Source of the DNA: a virus
Virus record (IMG/VR): IMGVR_UViG_3300009788_000193
Location: 1 to 38,811 of that record
DNA length: 38,811 nucleotides
Direction: 5' to 3' (one strand)
This document shows positions 1 to 8,585 of the stretch, piece by piece. Numbering within the stretch: position 1 is the first letter of the stretch; each line of letters starts with the position of its first letter. Below the pieces are notes generated by a model. The model was not told the origin of the DNA, ran no database searches, and worked only from the letters and a program-made list of their open reading frames with translations. Position numbers and translations under genes: made by a program.

Positions 1-113
1 GGCGTGCAGTTTTTTGGTGGTATTCTGGGTAAGTTTGCCAATGTAGGGTATGTGACGTAGGATTTAGCGGTAAGGTTTGGCTTCTCGGACGCGCGGTTTA
101 ACTGGGTTCGACT
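1..113. other. left edge, no complete gene
   Basis: One plus-strand frame is open from base 1 to a TAG at 58-60 and could be the last 19 residues of a gene cut by the window edge (it would end in GYVT). The fragment is too short to recognise. A small-terminase gene would be expected about here in this gene order but cannot be seen. No clear promoter was found upstream of the HNH gene. Confidence 0.3.
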
Positions 114-479
114 ATGGGAGACGGCCAAAAACCCATCATGCGACCGCAAAGGCACCGCCCTGGACAGGTGGTTCGTCGGCGTATTCGTCCAGAACGCCAA
201 TGGAAGCGCATATATGATTCAGCCCGTTGGAAGCGACTTAGAAAGCGGCTCTTGTCGGCTAAACCTGAATGTGCAGGCTACCGATGTCCCCGTTGGGCTG
301 CCGATGTTGACCACATCATTCCGCTCTGGGAAGGGGGCAACCCGTGGTCGCTCCAAAACCTCCAAGGTCTCTGCAAGCGTTGCCACGCCCACAAAACAAG
401 CAGGGAGGAAGGGCGCCGGAAGACCCAAGCACTCCTCGATAGCCGTGAAGATGAGGAAAGCGGACGCCCTTCGCCGTGA
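114..479 (+). CDS. HNH homing-type endonuclease
   Basis: A 121-residue HNH nuclease that cuts or nicks DNA. In phages with HK97-type packaging, an HNH protein beside the large terminase often helps cut DNA during packaging. The zinc-knuckle pairs are C53/C58 and C87/C90, the metal-binding core is DVDHIIP (residues 64-70, H67), and N82 and H91/H93 supply the rest of the motif. The N-terminus is Arg/Lys rich, as expected for DNA binding. ATG at 114 is used; ATG at 138 is an alternative, and neither has a strong ribosome-binding site. The gene overlaps terL by 29 bp. The fold call is secure; a packaging role rather than a free-standing homing role is inferred from position. Confidence 0.88.
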   Translation: MGDGQKPIMRPQRHRPGQVVRRRIRPERQWKRIYDSARWKRLRKRLLSAKPECAGYRCPRWAADVDHIIPLWEGGNPWSLQNLQGLCKRCHAHKTSREEGRRKTQALLDSREDEESGRPSP

Positions 480-2181
480 TTCCCATCGAAAGAAGAAGGT
501 ACCACCCAAGCCCCCGGCCCCCACGGTCAAGTCTAAGCGGGTCTTCAAGGCCAAGCTTGAGGAATACTGTCGGACCCTGATTCCGGGGTATGACCCATGG
601 GAGCAGTCTGAGGGGTGTTATTTCGACATTCATGCGGCCATCCATGCGGTAGAGTTCTTTCATCAACGCCTTCGCCATGCCAAGGGAACCAAAGCACGCG
701 AGCCGTTCAACCTAGAGCCTTGGCAGCAGGCGTTGGTGGGAAACCTTTGGGGTTGGAAGCGTGATGATACGGGCTTTCGTCGCTACCGAAGGGCCATGAT
801 TGAAGTCGGTCGCAAGAACGGGAAGACCCCCCTTGCGGCTGGCTTGGTCTTGCTTCTGCTTTGTGAAGATGGGGAGTTTGGGGCCGAGGTGTATGGCGCG
901 GCGTCAGAGTACCGGCAGGCGTCTTTAGTGTTTGAGCACGCTCGGATGATGGTCTTGTTCGACGACCAGATGAAGGATATGTGCCAGATATTCAAGGGCC
1001 AGAGCAAGGCGATCCAGTTGGATGAGTCGTGGGGGTTCTCTACTTATCGTCCGATTGTGTGTGATGCGGACTCTGCTCAGGGGTTTAATACTCACGGCGC
1101 GGTGGTAGATGAGTTGCATACTCAGCCGAATCGTGGCCTTGTGGACGCTCTCGAGACCTCGACGGCGGCTCGGCGTCAGCCCTTATTGATCTATATCACC
1201 ACTTCTGACTACGAGAGGCCGGATTCAATCTGTAATGAGATCGAGGAATACGGCATCAAGGTCCGTGAGGGCATTATCCACGATTCCGAGTTTCTGCCTG
1301 TGATATACAAGTGTGACAAGAAAGATGATTGGCACGACGAGAAGGTGTGGCGAAAGGCGAATCCGAACATCGGGGTGTCCGTGGGCATTGATTATCTTCG
1401 CACCGCCCACAAGAAAGCTTGTGAGATCCCTTCGTTTGAAAACACGTTTAAGCGACTACACCTCAACCTTCGTACGGAGACAGACATTCGATACGTGGAC
1501 ATGGATGCTTGGGATGAATGTGGCGACGCTATGATGGTGGATCCAGAAAAGCTGAAAGGTCGTAAGTGCTATGCTGGACTGGACTTAGCGGCAGTCAGTG
1601 ACAGCAATGCGTTCGTTTTAATGTTCCCAGAGCCGGATGGCGGGTTTCAGGTTCTTGCATGGTTCTGGGTTCCTGATGAGACGGTTCGATTGAAACGGGA
1701 CAAAACACCCTACGTCGACTTCGTGGCTCGTGGCGAGATACGGACGACTCCGGGCGAGGAGATCAGTTATCAGCAGATCCGCAAAGAGATCAATGAGATT
1801 GCTTCGGACTACAAGATCCATGAGATTGCCGTTGACCGCTACTTCCAGGGTGGCCAATTGACGCAGGAGTTGATGCACGAGGACGGATTCAAGATGATTG
1901 ACTTTCCTCCGACTCATGCCGCAATGGCGGCGCCATGCTCAGAGATGGAAAATCTGATCGCTGCTCGAAAGCTGTACCATGGCGGCAATCGGGTGATGCG
2001 GTGGATGGCGTCTAATGCCATTGCTTGCTATTCTCGCGAGGGGAACGTAAAAATAGATAGGTCAAAATCTACAGCCAAGGTTGACGGCATGGTAGCAATG
2101 GTTATGGCATTGGGTCGAGCGATCCAAGACAAGAAGCCTGCATTCGGTTATTCCAAGGACCGGGGGTTCAGCACATTATGA
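451..2181 (+). CDS. terL: terminase large subunit (TerL)
   Basis: The DNA-packaging motor ATPase and nuclease of the HK97/lambda-like TerL family, 576 residues. The Walker A segment GRKNGKT is near residues 120-126 and Walker B AVVDE near 217-221. The C-terminal nuclease domain shows the first acidic site in GLDLA (D378), a second in EIAVDR, and a third in KVDGMV near the end. The frame stays open upstream to 214, but that stretch is the HNH gene read in another frame and shows no terminase similarity, so ATG 451 is chosen. The stop overlaps the portal start (ATGA). Cleavage pattern (cos or pac) cannot be told from this sequence. Function is secure; the exact start is moderate. Confidence 0.95.
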   Translation: MRKADALRRDSHRKKKVPPKPPAPTVKSKRVFKAKLEEYCRTLIPGYDPWEQSEGCYFDIHAAIHAVEFFHQRLRHAKGTKAREPFNLEPWQQALVGNLWGWKRDDTGFRRYRRAMIEVGRKNGKTPLAAGLVLLLLCEDGEFGAEVYGAASEYRQASLVFEHARMMVLFDDQMKDMCQIFKGQSKAIQLDESWGFSTYRPIVCDADSAQGFNTHGAVVDELHTQPNRGLVDALETSTAARRQPLLIYITTSDYERPDSICNEIEEYGIKVREGIIHDSEFLPVIYKCDKKDDWHDEKVWRKANPNIGVSVGIDYLRTAHKKACEIPSFENTFKRLHLNLRTETDIRYVDMDAWDECGDAMMVDPEKLKGRKCYAGLDLAAVSDSNAFVLMFPEPDGGFQVLAWFWVPDETVRLKRDKTPYVDFVARGEIRTTPGEEISYQQIRKEINEIASDYKIHEIAVDRYFQGGQLTQELMHEDGFKMIDFPPTHAAMAAPCSEMENLIAARKLYHGGNRVMRWMASNAIACYSREGNVKIDRSKSTAKVDGMVAMVMALGRAIQDKKPAFGYSKDRGFSTL

Positions 2182-3764
2182 GAATCAATCACCTTGTGCG
2201 GCGATTGCTGCGACTTGATCCTAATCAGGTCCGCTTTTGGTCGTCTCCTGTGTCCAAGTCTACTACGGTTATTACGCACGACAATGCGTTGACCGTTTCC
2301 ACCTTCTGGGCTTGTGTTCGGTTGGTTAGCGATACGATTGCTTCGTTGCCATTTCACGTAATGCGTGAACAGACGAATGGCGATAAGGTTCGTGAAAGGG
2401 ATCATCCGGTCGATTTTGTCATTGGCCATCGTCCGAACCGCGAGACTACGGCGTTTGACTTTTGGCAGACTATTGTCGCTCACGTTTTGATTTGGGGTAA
2501 TGCGTACGCGGAGATAGAGCGAAATACTAGCGGGACGGTTTTGGCGTTATGGATACTTCCGCCCGACCGTATTCAGGTGATGCGTTCTGAACGCGGCGAG
2601 GTTGTTTACGACTTTAATAATGGCGAAGCCACATTGCCCGCCCACAAGGTACTTCATATCAAGGGTCTTGGTTTTGATGGCTTAGTTGGGTATTCGGTAG
2701 TTGCTTACATGAGGCAGCAGTTGGGTCTTGCGATGGCCACCGAGGAGTTTGGTTCCAACTTCTTTGGTAACGGCGCCCATCCTAGTGCGATTGTTTCAAC
2801 TGATGAGGCGCTTAACGATGATACGGTCGATCGAATGCAGCAATCGTATCGGGATCAGCTCAGTCGCGGTAACTGGCTCAAGCCAATCATTATGCACAGC
2901 GGTCTAAAGTGGCAGGCTACGGGTACGCCGCCCGAAGACGCCCAGTTCTTAGAGACTCGCAAGTTCCAAGCTGAAGAGATTGCTCGCGCATTCCGTTGTC
3001 CACCGCATAAGGTTGGGCTACTTGACAAGGCGACATTCAACAATATCGAACACCAGTCTATCGAGTTCGTAACCGATACGTTGCGTCCATGGATTGTGAA
3101 GATCGAACAAGAGGTAGATGTCAAGCTTATGCCTCGGTCGCTGAAGTCGCGGGGTTTGTTTTCGCGAATCAATACGAATGCATTACTCAAGGGCGATATG
3201 AAGGCGCAGCAGGAGGCGTTCTCGATTGGCGTGCGTGGTGGTTGGTTGTCGCCGAATGATGTTCGACGGTTCCTTGACCTTAACGGCATTGGCAAGGTTG
3301 GCGACACGTATATGGTTCAAGCTCAGATGGTTCCGATCGAGGTTATACTGGAACGCGAGACGATTCCGGGTGCCGCCCCTGTAGCAGAACCGGACCAGGA
3401 CGAAGACGATAAAACTAGCGGGGAAGATGGGGCTGTAGAGGGTGAGCAGAAGTCATTTGCTCCGGTTAAGATACTGTCGGATGCGCTGAAGCGGATACAT
3501 CGCAAAGAGATGGCAAGTAAGCACTTTGCTACGCTAGGCGAGAAACACCGGTCATGGGCACAACAAGGGCTGGTAGACGCGGCGGCTTGTTTTGTTTCGT
3601 CTATCAACGGCAAAACCGTCGATGAAGATGAAATGGCGCAAATACGAACTTCGGTCTTGGGTTGGCTTGTGTGTCGATTGGAGGATGCTCAGGCGGACGA
3701 GAATTACGATTGGGATGTATCAGTTGGCCGAGAGGTTGACGAACTTATGGAGTTATTGACGTGA
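2178..3764 (+). CDS. HK97-family portal protein
   Basis: The dodecameric head portal through which DNA enters and to which the tail binds, 528 residues. The N-terminal half carries family landmarks: a serine/threonine-rich start followed by an FWACVRLVSDTIASLPFHV-like segment, the HYI-type NAYAEIERN strand, and a clip/stem region ending in IEQEVDVKLM. Residues from about 400 form an acidic linker (DQDEDDK, GEDGAVEGE) and a helical extension of roughly 120 residues that is longer than the core family. The ATG overlaps the terL stop by 4 bp, and the last bases (GTGA) overlap the protease start, so packaging, portal and protease translation are likely coupled. Confidence 0.94.
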   Translation: MRINHLVRRLLRLDPNQVRFWSSPVSKSTTVITHDNALTVSTFWACVRLVSDTIASLPFHVMREQTNGDKVRERDHPVDFVIGHRPNRETTAFDFWQTIVAHVLIWGNAYAEIERNTSGTVLALWILPPDRIQVMRSERGEVVYDFNNGEATLPAHKVLHIKGLGFDGLVGYSVVAYMRQQLGLAMATEEFGSNFFGNGAHPSAIVSTDEALNDDTVDRMQQSYRDQLSRGNWLKPIIMHSGLKWQATGTPPEDAQFLETRKFQAEEIARAFRCPPHKVGLLDKATFNNIEHQSIEFVTDTLRPWIVKIEQEVDVKLMPRSLKSRGLFSRINTNALLKGDMKAQQEAFSIGVRGGWLSPNDVRRFLDLNGIGKVGDTYMVQAQMVPIEVILERETIPGAAPVAEPDQDEDDKTSGEDGAVEGEQKSFAPVKILSDALKRIHRKEMASKHFATLGEKHRSWAQQGLVDAAACFVSSINGKTVDEDEMAQIRTSVLGWLVCRLEDAQADENYDWDVSVGREVDELMELLT

Positions 3765-4438
3765 ACGTGAAAGAGCAGATCAATGTGATCGAGCATCGGT
3801 ATCGGCCAGATGGCGAGTTGCGTGTTGAGGATGGCGAGGGGAATAGCCAGAATCCTACGCGCTTGATCGGGCACGCGGCTGTGTTTGATTCCCTTAGCGA
3901 AGACCTCGGCGGTTTCCGTGAGATCATCAAGCCGGGCGCCTTTGCCGAATCGCTCAAGCGTGGCGATGATGTTCGTGCGCTGCTTGAACATCAGGGCGGG
4001 GTGAACACCTTGGGGCGAACTAAGAATGACACGTTGACCCTGGTTGAAGACAAGGTTGGGTTGTGGTCAGAGATATTCCCGCCAAACACCTCGGTCGGCA
4101 ATGACGTTCTGGAATTGGTCCGTCGTGGTGATTTGTTCCAAATGTCCTTCGGTTTCCGCGCGGTAGATGACATCTGGCGAACGGTGGACGGCGAGGAGGT
4201 TCGGGAAATCCACAAAGCGGACTTATTTGATGTGTCCGTAGTTTCGTTCCCAGCGTATCCAGCCGCCGAGGTCCAAGCCCGTAGCCGAGAGGTCTTAGAG
4301 GTGCGTAAGCGGTTATCTGAGGGCGATTTAGCCAAGGTGGCCGTTGAGTTGACCCCGGATGAACGAATCGAGATTATGGCGGCTACAGACGCTCGCTTGA
4401 CTAAGTATTACGCGGGGCAGATAATCCAAGGAAGCTAA
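3761..4438 (+). CDS. HK97-type prohead maturation protease (U35)
   Basis: A 225-residue serine protease that trims the capsid protein's N-terminal scaffold during head maturation. It shows the family opening LIGHAAVF (about residues 35-42), the IKPGAF motif near 56-61, catalytic His77 in LLEH, and the nucleophile Ser129 in QMSFGF. The later VSVVSFPAYPAAEV segment is also characteristic. It starts with GTG at 3761, overlapping the portal stop as GTGA; no other start fits the motif spacing. The product probably acts inside the procapsid before DNA entry. Function is secure by motif and by its place between portal and capsid genes. Confidence 0.94.
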   Translation: MNVKEQINVIEHRYRPDGELRVEDGEGNSQNPTRLIGHAAVFDSLSEDLGGFREIIKPGAFAESLKRGDDVRALLEHQGGVNTLGRTKNDTLTLVEDKVGLWSEIFPPNTSVGNDVLELVRRGDLFQMSFGFRAVDDIWRTVDGEEVREIHKADLFDVSVVSFPAYPAAEVQARSREVLEVRKRLSEGDLAKVAVELTPDERIEIMAATDARLTKYYAGQIIQGS

Positions 4439-4526
4439 TTGAATAATCGCGTCACTGGATAGCCCAAAGGGCGGTCCGGTGCCTCGTCGGGAACTCCAAA
4501 GGAATAACCGGCACGCAGTTGGCCTT

Positions 4527-4551
4527 AACCGGCCATGTGTGCCGGTTTTTT
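4527..4551 (+). terminator. intrinsic terminator-like hairpin before capsid gene
   Basis: A perfect 7-bp stem (AACCGGC, 4527-4533, pairing with GCCGGTT, 4541-4547) with a 7-nt loop is followed by a T tract running to 4551. It lies in the only sizeable gap of the head module (4439-4572), just upstream of the capsid ribosome-binding site. It could stop part of the upstream transcription, or be a processing site that raises capsid mRNA stability. Another AACCGGC-like copy at about 4505-4512 could form a competing structure. Confidence 0.7.
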
Positions 4552-4572
4552 GTTTAACCATAGGAGTTTGTA

Positions 4573-5937
4573 ATGGACGACGATGACGAGGAAAACAAGG
4601 TTTCCAAGGACATTCTTGGAATCCAAGATCGCATTGCCGAGAAGATGAAAGAGATCGCAGAGCGTTCGGCCTTGTGTAAGGTCGAGGCCCGTGATCCTAC
4701 CAACGACGAACTGTCTGCCAATGCGGAAGCGTTGACCGTTGTTCGTGGTTTGGAATTGCAGCAAGAGCAGATGGCCGAAGTGCAGGCCATCGTTAAGCGT
4801 CAGATGAACCCCGGCGTTGAGCCGGTAGAAACTGGCGATAGGGTCATTAAGCCGGACGTTTCGCGTGGCGCTAATGTGGTAATCGGTCAGCCGAACCTCA
4901 TCAAAGACCCTGATTGGGGGTTTCGATCGTTTGGTCACTTCTGTCACGACGTAGCCCAAGAAAAGCGTGGTGGTGGTCGGTCTGAGGCTATGACTCGCGC
5001 GGCGACCACGTTCGGAACTGAAGCAGTTGGCACGGATGGTGGTTACGCCGTTCCACCGGCGATGAGTTCTACCATTCTCGCGGAATTGGAAGACGAGGAC
5101 TCTCTGCTGGCGAGAGCGTCAACAGACATCATCGCTACCAATTCTATGACCTACCCCAAAGACGAGGCTACGCCGTGGGGAACCACTGGCATTATCTCAG
5201 AGTGGGAAGGCGAAGGCGGGACACATACGGAACGCAAGCCGTCGCTCAAGACATCAACCATTAACGCCAACAAGCTGGTTTCGATGGTTAAGGTCACGGA
5301 CGAACTGCTTAAGGATGCAAGCGCTTTGAATAGTTATGTGTCGCGTAAGGCGGCTTCGGCTATTCGGTTCAAGACTGATCTTGCGCTCAACCAAGGTGAT
5401 GGCGTTGGTTCGCCACTTGGTTTCCGAGATGCGCCTGGCACGATCGCGGTTGCGCGAACCGATACCAACGTCGCGGAGTTGGAAGTTCGTTCTATGTGGG
5501 TTCGCCTGTACGGTCCTTGGCGAAAGAACGCTGTATGGCTTGCCAATCAGGATGTGGAGACACATTTAATGGTCATGCAGGGGCTCGTTAAGAACGACGC
5601 AGGAACGGAAAACGTCGGCGGTTATCCGATTTACTTACCGCAAGGCGGATATTCGGCGTCCCCGTTTGCTACGCTGTTTGGTCGTCCGGTCATCTACACG
5701 CAGACGTGTGATGCGGTCACGAACAAGGGTGACATCTGCTTGGTGGATATGACGCAGTACCGCGCCGTCCAGAAGGGCGGGATGCGTGCCGATTCGTCCA
5801 TCCACTTGCATTTCGATCAGGACATTACCACGTTCAAGTTCGTGATGCGTGTGGGCGGTCAACCGATGTGGGAGAGTGCGATTTCTCCGCGTAGCGGTTC
5901 GGTCACTTTGTCTGGCTTTGTGGTTCTTGCCGCCTAG
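4573..5937 (+). CDS. HK97-fold major capsid protein
   Basis: A 454-residue capsid precursor. The first 75 or so residues are acidic and helical (DILGIQDRIAEKMKEIAERS and a QQEQMAEVQ heptad), matching the delta/scaffold domain removed by the adjacent protease. The HK97-fold body begins around residues 135-160 with FGTEAVGTDGGYAVPP and continues through LEDEDSLL, the long SEWEGEGG...TERKPSLKT E-loop region, VKVTDELLKDA spine-helix region, and the C-terminal A-domain with FDQDITTFKFVMRVGGQ. Its ribosome-binding site is TAGGAG about 6 nt upstream. No separate scaffold gene is visible, consistent with a fused scaffold. Confidence 0.94.
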   Translation: MDDDDEENKVSKDILGIQDRIAEKMKEIAERSALCKVEARDPTNDELSANAEALTVVRGLELQQEQMAEVQAIVKRQMNPGVEPVETGDRVIKPDVSRGANVVIGQPNLIKDPDWGFRSFGHFCHDVAQEKRGGGRSEAMTRAATTFGTEAVGTDGGYAVPPAMSSTILAELEDEDSLLARASTDIIATNSMTYPKDEATPWGTTGIISEWEGEGGTHTERKPSLKTSTINANKLVSMVKVTDELLKDASALNSYVSRKAASAIRFKTDLALNQGDGVGSPLGFRDAPGTIAVARTDTNVAELEVRSMWVRLYGPWRKNAVWLANQDVETHLMVMQGLVKNDAGTENVGGYPIYLPQGGYSASPFATLFGRPVIYTQTCDAVTNKGDICLVDMTQYRAVQKGGMRADSSIHLHFDQDITTFKFVMRVGGQPMWESAISPRSGSVTLSGFVVLAA

Positions 5938-5950
5938 AAAGGAGTTGGTT

Positions 5951-6409
5951 ATGGCTGATTTTCCAGGTGCAATCGGCGAAAGCGTTGCCATTCTTGGTGC
6001 GCTTGATCCAGCAGCAATCGCGGCGACGACTTCGGTCACGTCCTGGGGTTCTGCGGCTAAGTTCAAGAAGGTTGGTGCGATTCTTCTTCTTGGTGCCACT
6101 AACGGCACGATAGAAATGGAGTTGCGTCAAGCTACGGACAGTTCCGGTACTGGCGCTAAGGACTTTTCTCCTGCTGTAGCGTTTACTGCTGCGATTTTCG
6201 GTGCGGCTACAGATAACACGCAAGGCATGTTGTCTTGCGATGTGGCTAGGTGCATGGATGTCGATAATGGGTTCACGCATTTCGCGGCTTCCGTGGTTAG
6301 TGGCGGCACTACGAACGTGTTTGGCGTCATACTGCTTGGTGCCGGAAATCGTTTCGGCGATGTGTCCTCATCGGATGATGCTGCGGTTAGAGAGATCGTC
6401 AGCGTTTAG
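5951..6409 (+). CDS. small head protein, possible decoration protein, copy 1
   Basis: A 152-residue Ala/Gly/Ser/Thr-rich protein directly after the capsid gene. ATG 5951 is preceded by AAAGGAG, and the open frame further upstream overlaps the capsid gene and is discarded. It shares QATDSSGT, a C-D-V-A-x-x-M-D-x-D-N-G-F-T-H segment and a LGAGNR(F/Y)G(D/E)VS ending with the next gene, so the two are tandem paralogues. Position and composition suggest a capsid-decorating or head-vertex protein of beta fold. That role is inferred; I do not recognise a named family. Confidence 0.75.
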   Translation: MADFPGAIGESVAILGALDPAAIAATTSVTSWGSAAKFKKVGAILLLGATNGTIEMELRQATDSSGTGAKDFSPAVAFTAAIFGAATDNTQGMLSCDVARCMDVDNGFTHFAASVVSGGTTNVFGVILLGAGNRFGDVSSSDDAAVREIVSV

Positions 6410-6422
6410 AAAGGAATTTGAT

Positions 6423-6875
6423 ATGACTAAATTGCTTGGATCGATCGCAGAAGATGTTGCGGTGTTATCCCTTATCGCCCCCGTTGATGGCGCTACGGGC
6501 GCTACGACAGGCGGATGGGGCAATGTGGCCAACTTCTCTCAAGTGGGCTGTGTTGCCATTGTGGGCGTTATCTCTGGTACGGTTGCCGTAAAGTTGCAAC
6601 AAGCCACGGATAGTTCCGGTACTTCCAATAAGGACATCACCGGCGCCACGAATACAACGTTGACAGCAACGGATGACGGCAAGGCCGTGGTCATTGGTTG
6701 CGACGTGGCGAAGAACATGGACATCGACAACGGATTCACTCATGTGGCGGCTGTGATGACCATTACCGGTGGTGCGGCCAGCTTTATCTCCGCCGTTATT
6801 CTCGGCGCTGGCAATCGCTACGGCGAGGTGTCTGGTACAGATTCGTCCCTAGTCTTTGATACGACGAGTATTTGA
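6423..6875 (+). CDS. small head protein, possible decoration protein, copy 2
   Basis: A 150-residue paralogue of the preceding gene, with the same QATDSSGT, CDVA/MDIDNGFTH and LGAGNRYGEVS blocks at the same positions but a diverged N-terminal third. ATG 6423 follows AAAGGAATTTGAT, the same leader style as copy 1 (AAAGGAGTTGGTT), suggesting the leader was duplicated with the gene. Retention of both copies suggests hetero-oligomers or two binding sites on the head. Role is inferred from position only. Confidence 0.75.
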   Translation: MTKLLGSIAEDVAVLSLIAPVDGATGATTGGWGNVANFSQVGCVAIVGVISGTVAVKLQQATDSSGTSNKDITGATNTTLTATDDGKAVVIGCDVAKNMDIDNGFTHVAAVMTITGGAASFISAVILGAGNRYGEVSGTDSSLVFDTTSI

Positions 6876-6876
6876 T

Positions 6877-7137
6877 ATGAAGATCAAATGGCGAAAGCCC
6901 TACCACCATAAAGGCGTTTCCTATAAAGCGGGGGATGTCTGTGATGTGTCGGACGAGTTCGGTGCTGGGCTACTAAAGCACAATCGTGCGGCATTGGTTG
7001 ACGATGACGGCAAAGATGTTCGTGTTGAGAAGAAGGCGGAGGTTGTCGAAACGGCAACCGTTAAGCCGGAAGCTGAGACGGCCACAATGAAAGGTCGCCG
7101 CAAGAGGAAGGTAATGCCATCCGATGGCACATCGTAG
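6877..7137 (+). CDS. hypothetical small basic protein
   Basis: An 86-residue protein of unknown function. The first 45 residues form a compact beta-rich module (KGVSYKAGDVCDVSDE followed by GLLKHNRAALVDDD), a pattern often seen in short phage proteins beside head-completion genes. The C-terminal part is low complexity and ends in the basic run KGRRKRKV. The ATG lies one base after the preceding stop, and the 3' end overlaps the next gene by 14 bp. Confidence 0.7.
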   Translation: MKIKWRKPYHHKGVSYKAGDVCDVSDEFGAGLLKHNRAALVDDDGKDVRVEKKAEVVETATVKPEAETATMKGRRKRKVMPSDGTS

Positions 7138-7726
7138 GTTTACGCCTTCCGTTCTTGATGAAACGGCGGCTCCTGTTGCGGAACCGATTACCACAGCAGA
7201 GGCCAAGTCGTATATGTACGTTGATACAGCAACCGACGATACGCTGATTGGCGAACTGATCGTAAGAGCACGCCAAGAGATGGTTAAGACTCTTGGCGTG
7301 GTGTTCGTCAATACGACGTGGGATATGTACTTTGATGGTTTTCCGTCTATCGGAAGCGAAATCGTCTTCCCACGCAATCCAGTGTCCTCCGTCACCTCGG
7401 TGACGTACACGGATCAGAACGGCGATGCACAGACTTGGAGTTCGACTCTTTACCAGACGGACTTCAAGTCTGTGCCCGCCCGACTCAAACCGATTGAAAG
7501 TGAAGATTGGAAGGACACACAATCGGGAACATACAACACCGTTAAGGTTACGTTCGTTGCGGGGTTCGGTGCCGCAGCGTCGAACGTGCCGGAAGAATAT
7601 AAAAAGTTAGTTGCGCGGGTCACCCGTGCCATGTACGACGACGAACGTAATCCTGATTCCAAGATGAGTTCGCTATCGCGGGTGGTGAATCAGATTATGA
7701 ATAAGAAAACGCGATGGGCCGTATAA
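7124..7726 (+). CDS. head-tail connector (phiE125 gp8 / gp6-like adaptor)
   Basis: A 200-residue adaptor that forms the first ring below the portal. Family marks are the N-terminal EPITTAEAKSYMYVD motif, followed by TDDTLIGELIVRARQEMVKTLG helices, and an internal PVSSVTSVTY strand pair. The C-terminal helix region EYKKLVARVTRAMYDDE ends near LSRVVNQIM. It overlaps the previous gene by 14 bp and the next by 13 bp, as is usual in connector operons. The family assignment is good; ring stoichiometry cannot be seen here. Confidence 0.88.
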   Translation: MAHRRFTPSVLDETAAPVAEPITTAEAKSYMYVDTATDDTLIGELIVRARQEMVKTLGVVFVNTTWDMYFDGFPSIGSEIVFPRNPVSSVTSVTYTDQNGDAQTWSSTLYQTDFKSVPARLKPIESEDWKDTQSGTYNTVKVTFVAGFGAAASNVPEEYKKLVARVTRAMYDDERNPDSKMSSLSRVVNQIMNKKTRWAV

Positions 7727-8085
7727 GGTCATTGGCGAATCCGATGCGAATGCGTCGGTCGTTGACGTTGCAGACGTTGACGGAAACGGACGCGGCGAAC
7801 GGCGGCGTTACCCGTGCGTGGGCCAATGTGGTTGGAGACGACGCCACGCGGCGAGCGGAAGTCAAGGCGTTGGGTGGAAGGGAGTTCTTGCAAGCGGCGC
7901 AGGGCAAGACAGAGGCCACGCACCGGGTGATTGTCCGGTACGTTCCGGTTCTTATCAATGCCGTCGATCCAACCGTGTATCGTTGGATTGATGAGAATAC
8001 GAGAGCGCTGAATGTGGTTCATGTTAATGATGTCGATGGTCGGCATTCCATGACAGAATGCTTGGTAAAGGAATCGTCTATCTAA
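7714..8085 (+). CDS. head closure / head-tail joining protein (SPP1 gp16-like)
   Basis: A 123-residue small beta-barrel protein of the phage head-tail joining family that plugs the connector after packaging. The N-terminus RRSLTLQTLTETDAANGGVTRAWANV followed by RRAEVKALGGREFLQAAQGKTEATHRVIVRYV matches the family order of strands. C-terminal residues DENTRALNVVHVNDVDGRHSMTECLVKE complete the barrel. It ends in TAATG, its last base being the first of the next gene's ATG. The call is supported by motif pattern and by position. Confidence 0.87.
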   Translation: MGRIRSLANPMRMRRSLTLQTLTETDAANGGVTRAWANVVGDDATRRAEVKALGGREFLQAAQGKTEATHRVIVRYVPVLINAVDPTVYRWIDENTRALNVVHVNDVDGRHSMTECLVKESSI

Positions 8086-8585
8086 TGGCACTTGAGTTTG
8101 ATATTCGTGCGATTGGCGACAAGGCGTTGGAGAAGAAGCTCGGTCGCTTGGAGCGGAGAATCCAACGCAAGATCATCATCTCGTCCATGAGAAAGCAGGC
8201 CAAACGAACGGGCGGCCATATCGTTCGCATGGTGGAGACTCGCGTTACTCCACGAACGGGTATGTTTGTTTCCGCTGTTAAGGCGTTGGCTCTTAAACCA
8301 CCTGTGACGCTCAAGCGTAGTCGCCGCCGCATTGGTCTTGGTATCCCCACGCCGCCGCGAGAGATGTTGGCTCCACCTCGTTCGACTGAACCTGGATTGT
8401 GGTACGTCCCTGGCATTCTCGAATATGGCGACAAGGGAAGCAGGAAAAGTCGCTTCGGTGGTCGAGGCCCATTGAAACCACGCCGCATCTACCGTGATGC
8501 GGTGGACAAGAATCTCGATATAAGTTTTGCCATAATGGCCAGAGAGATGGGCGATGATCTCATTAAAGTTGCGGGTGGCCGATGA
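8085..8585 (+). CDS. HK97 gp10-like tail-completion protein
   Basis: A 166-residue basic protein of the HK97 gp10-like family, needed to cap the head-proximal end of the tail. The N-terminus (LEFDIRAIGDKALEKKLGRL, then a helix of RRIQRKIIISSMRKQAKRTG) and the downstream VTPRTGMFVSAVKA plus WYVPGILEYG segments match the family. ATG 8085 sits in a TAATG overlap. An upstream ATG at 8058 lies inside the previous gene and is less likely. The stop overlaps the next start as ATGA. Confidence 0.83.
   Translation: MALEFDIRAIGDKALEKKLGRLERRIQRKIIISSMRKQAKRTGGHIVRMVETRVTPRTGMFVSAVKALALKPPVTLKRSRRRIGLGIPTPPREMLAPPRSTEPGLWYVPGILEYGDKGSRKSRFGGRGPLKPRRIYRDAVDKNLDISFAIMAREMGDDLIKVAGGR

Noticed and set aside
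214-450. N-terminal extension of the terminase gene
   Set aside because: It overlaps the HNH gene in another frame and shows no terminase features.
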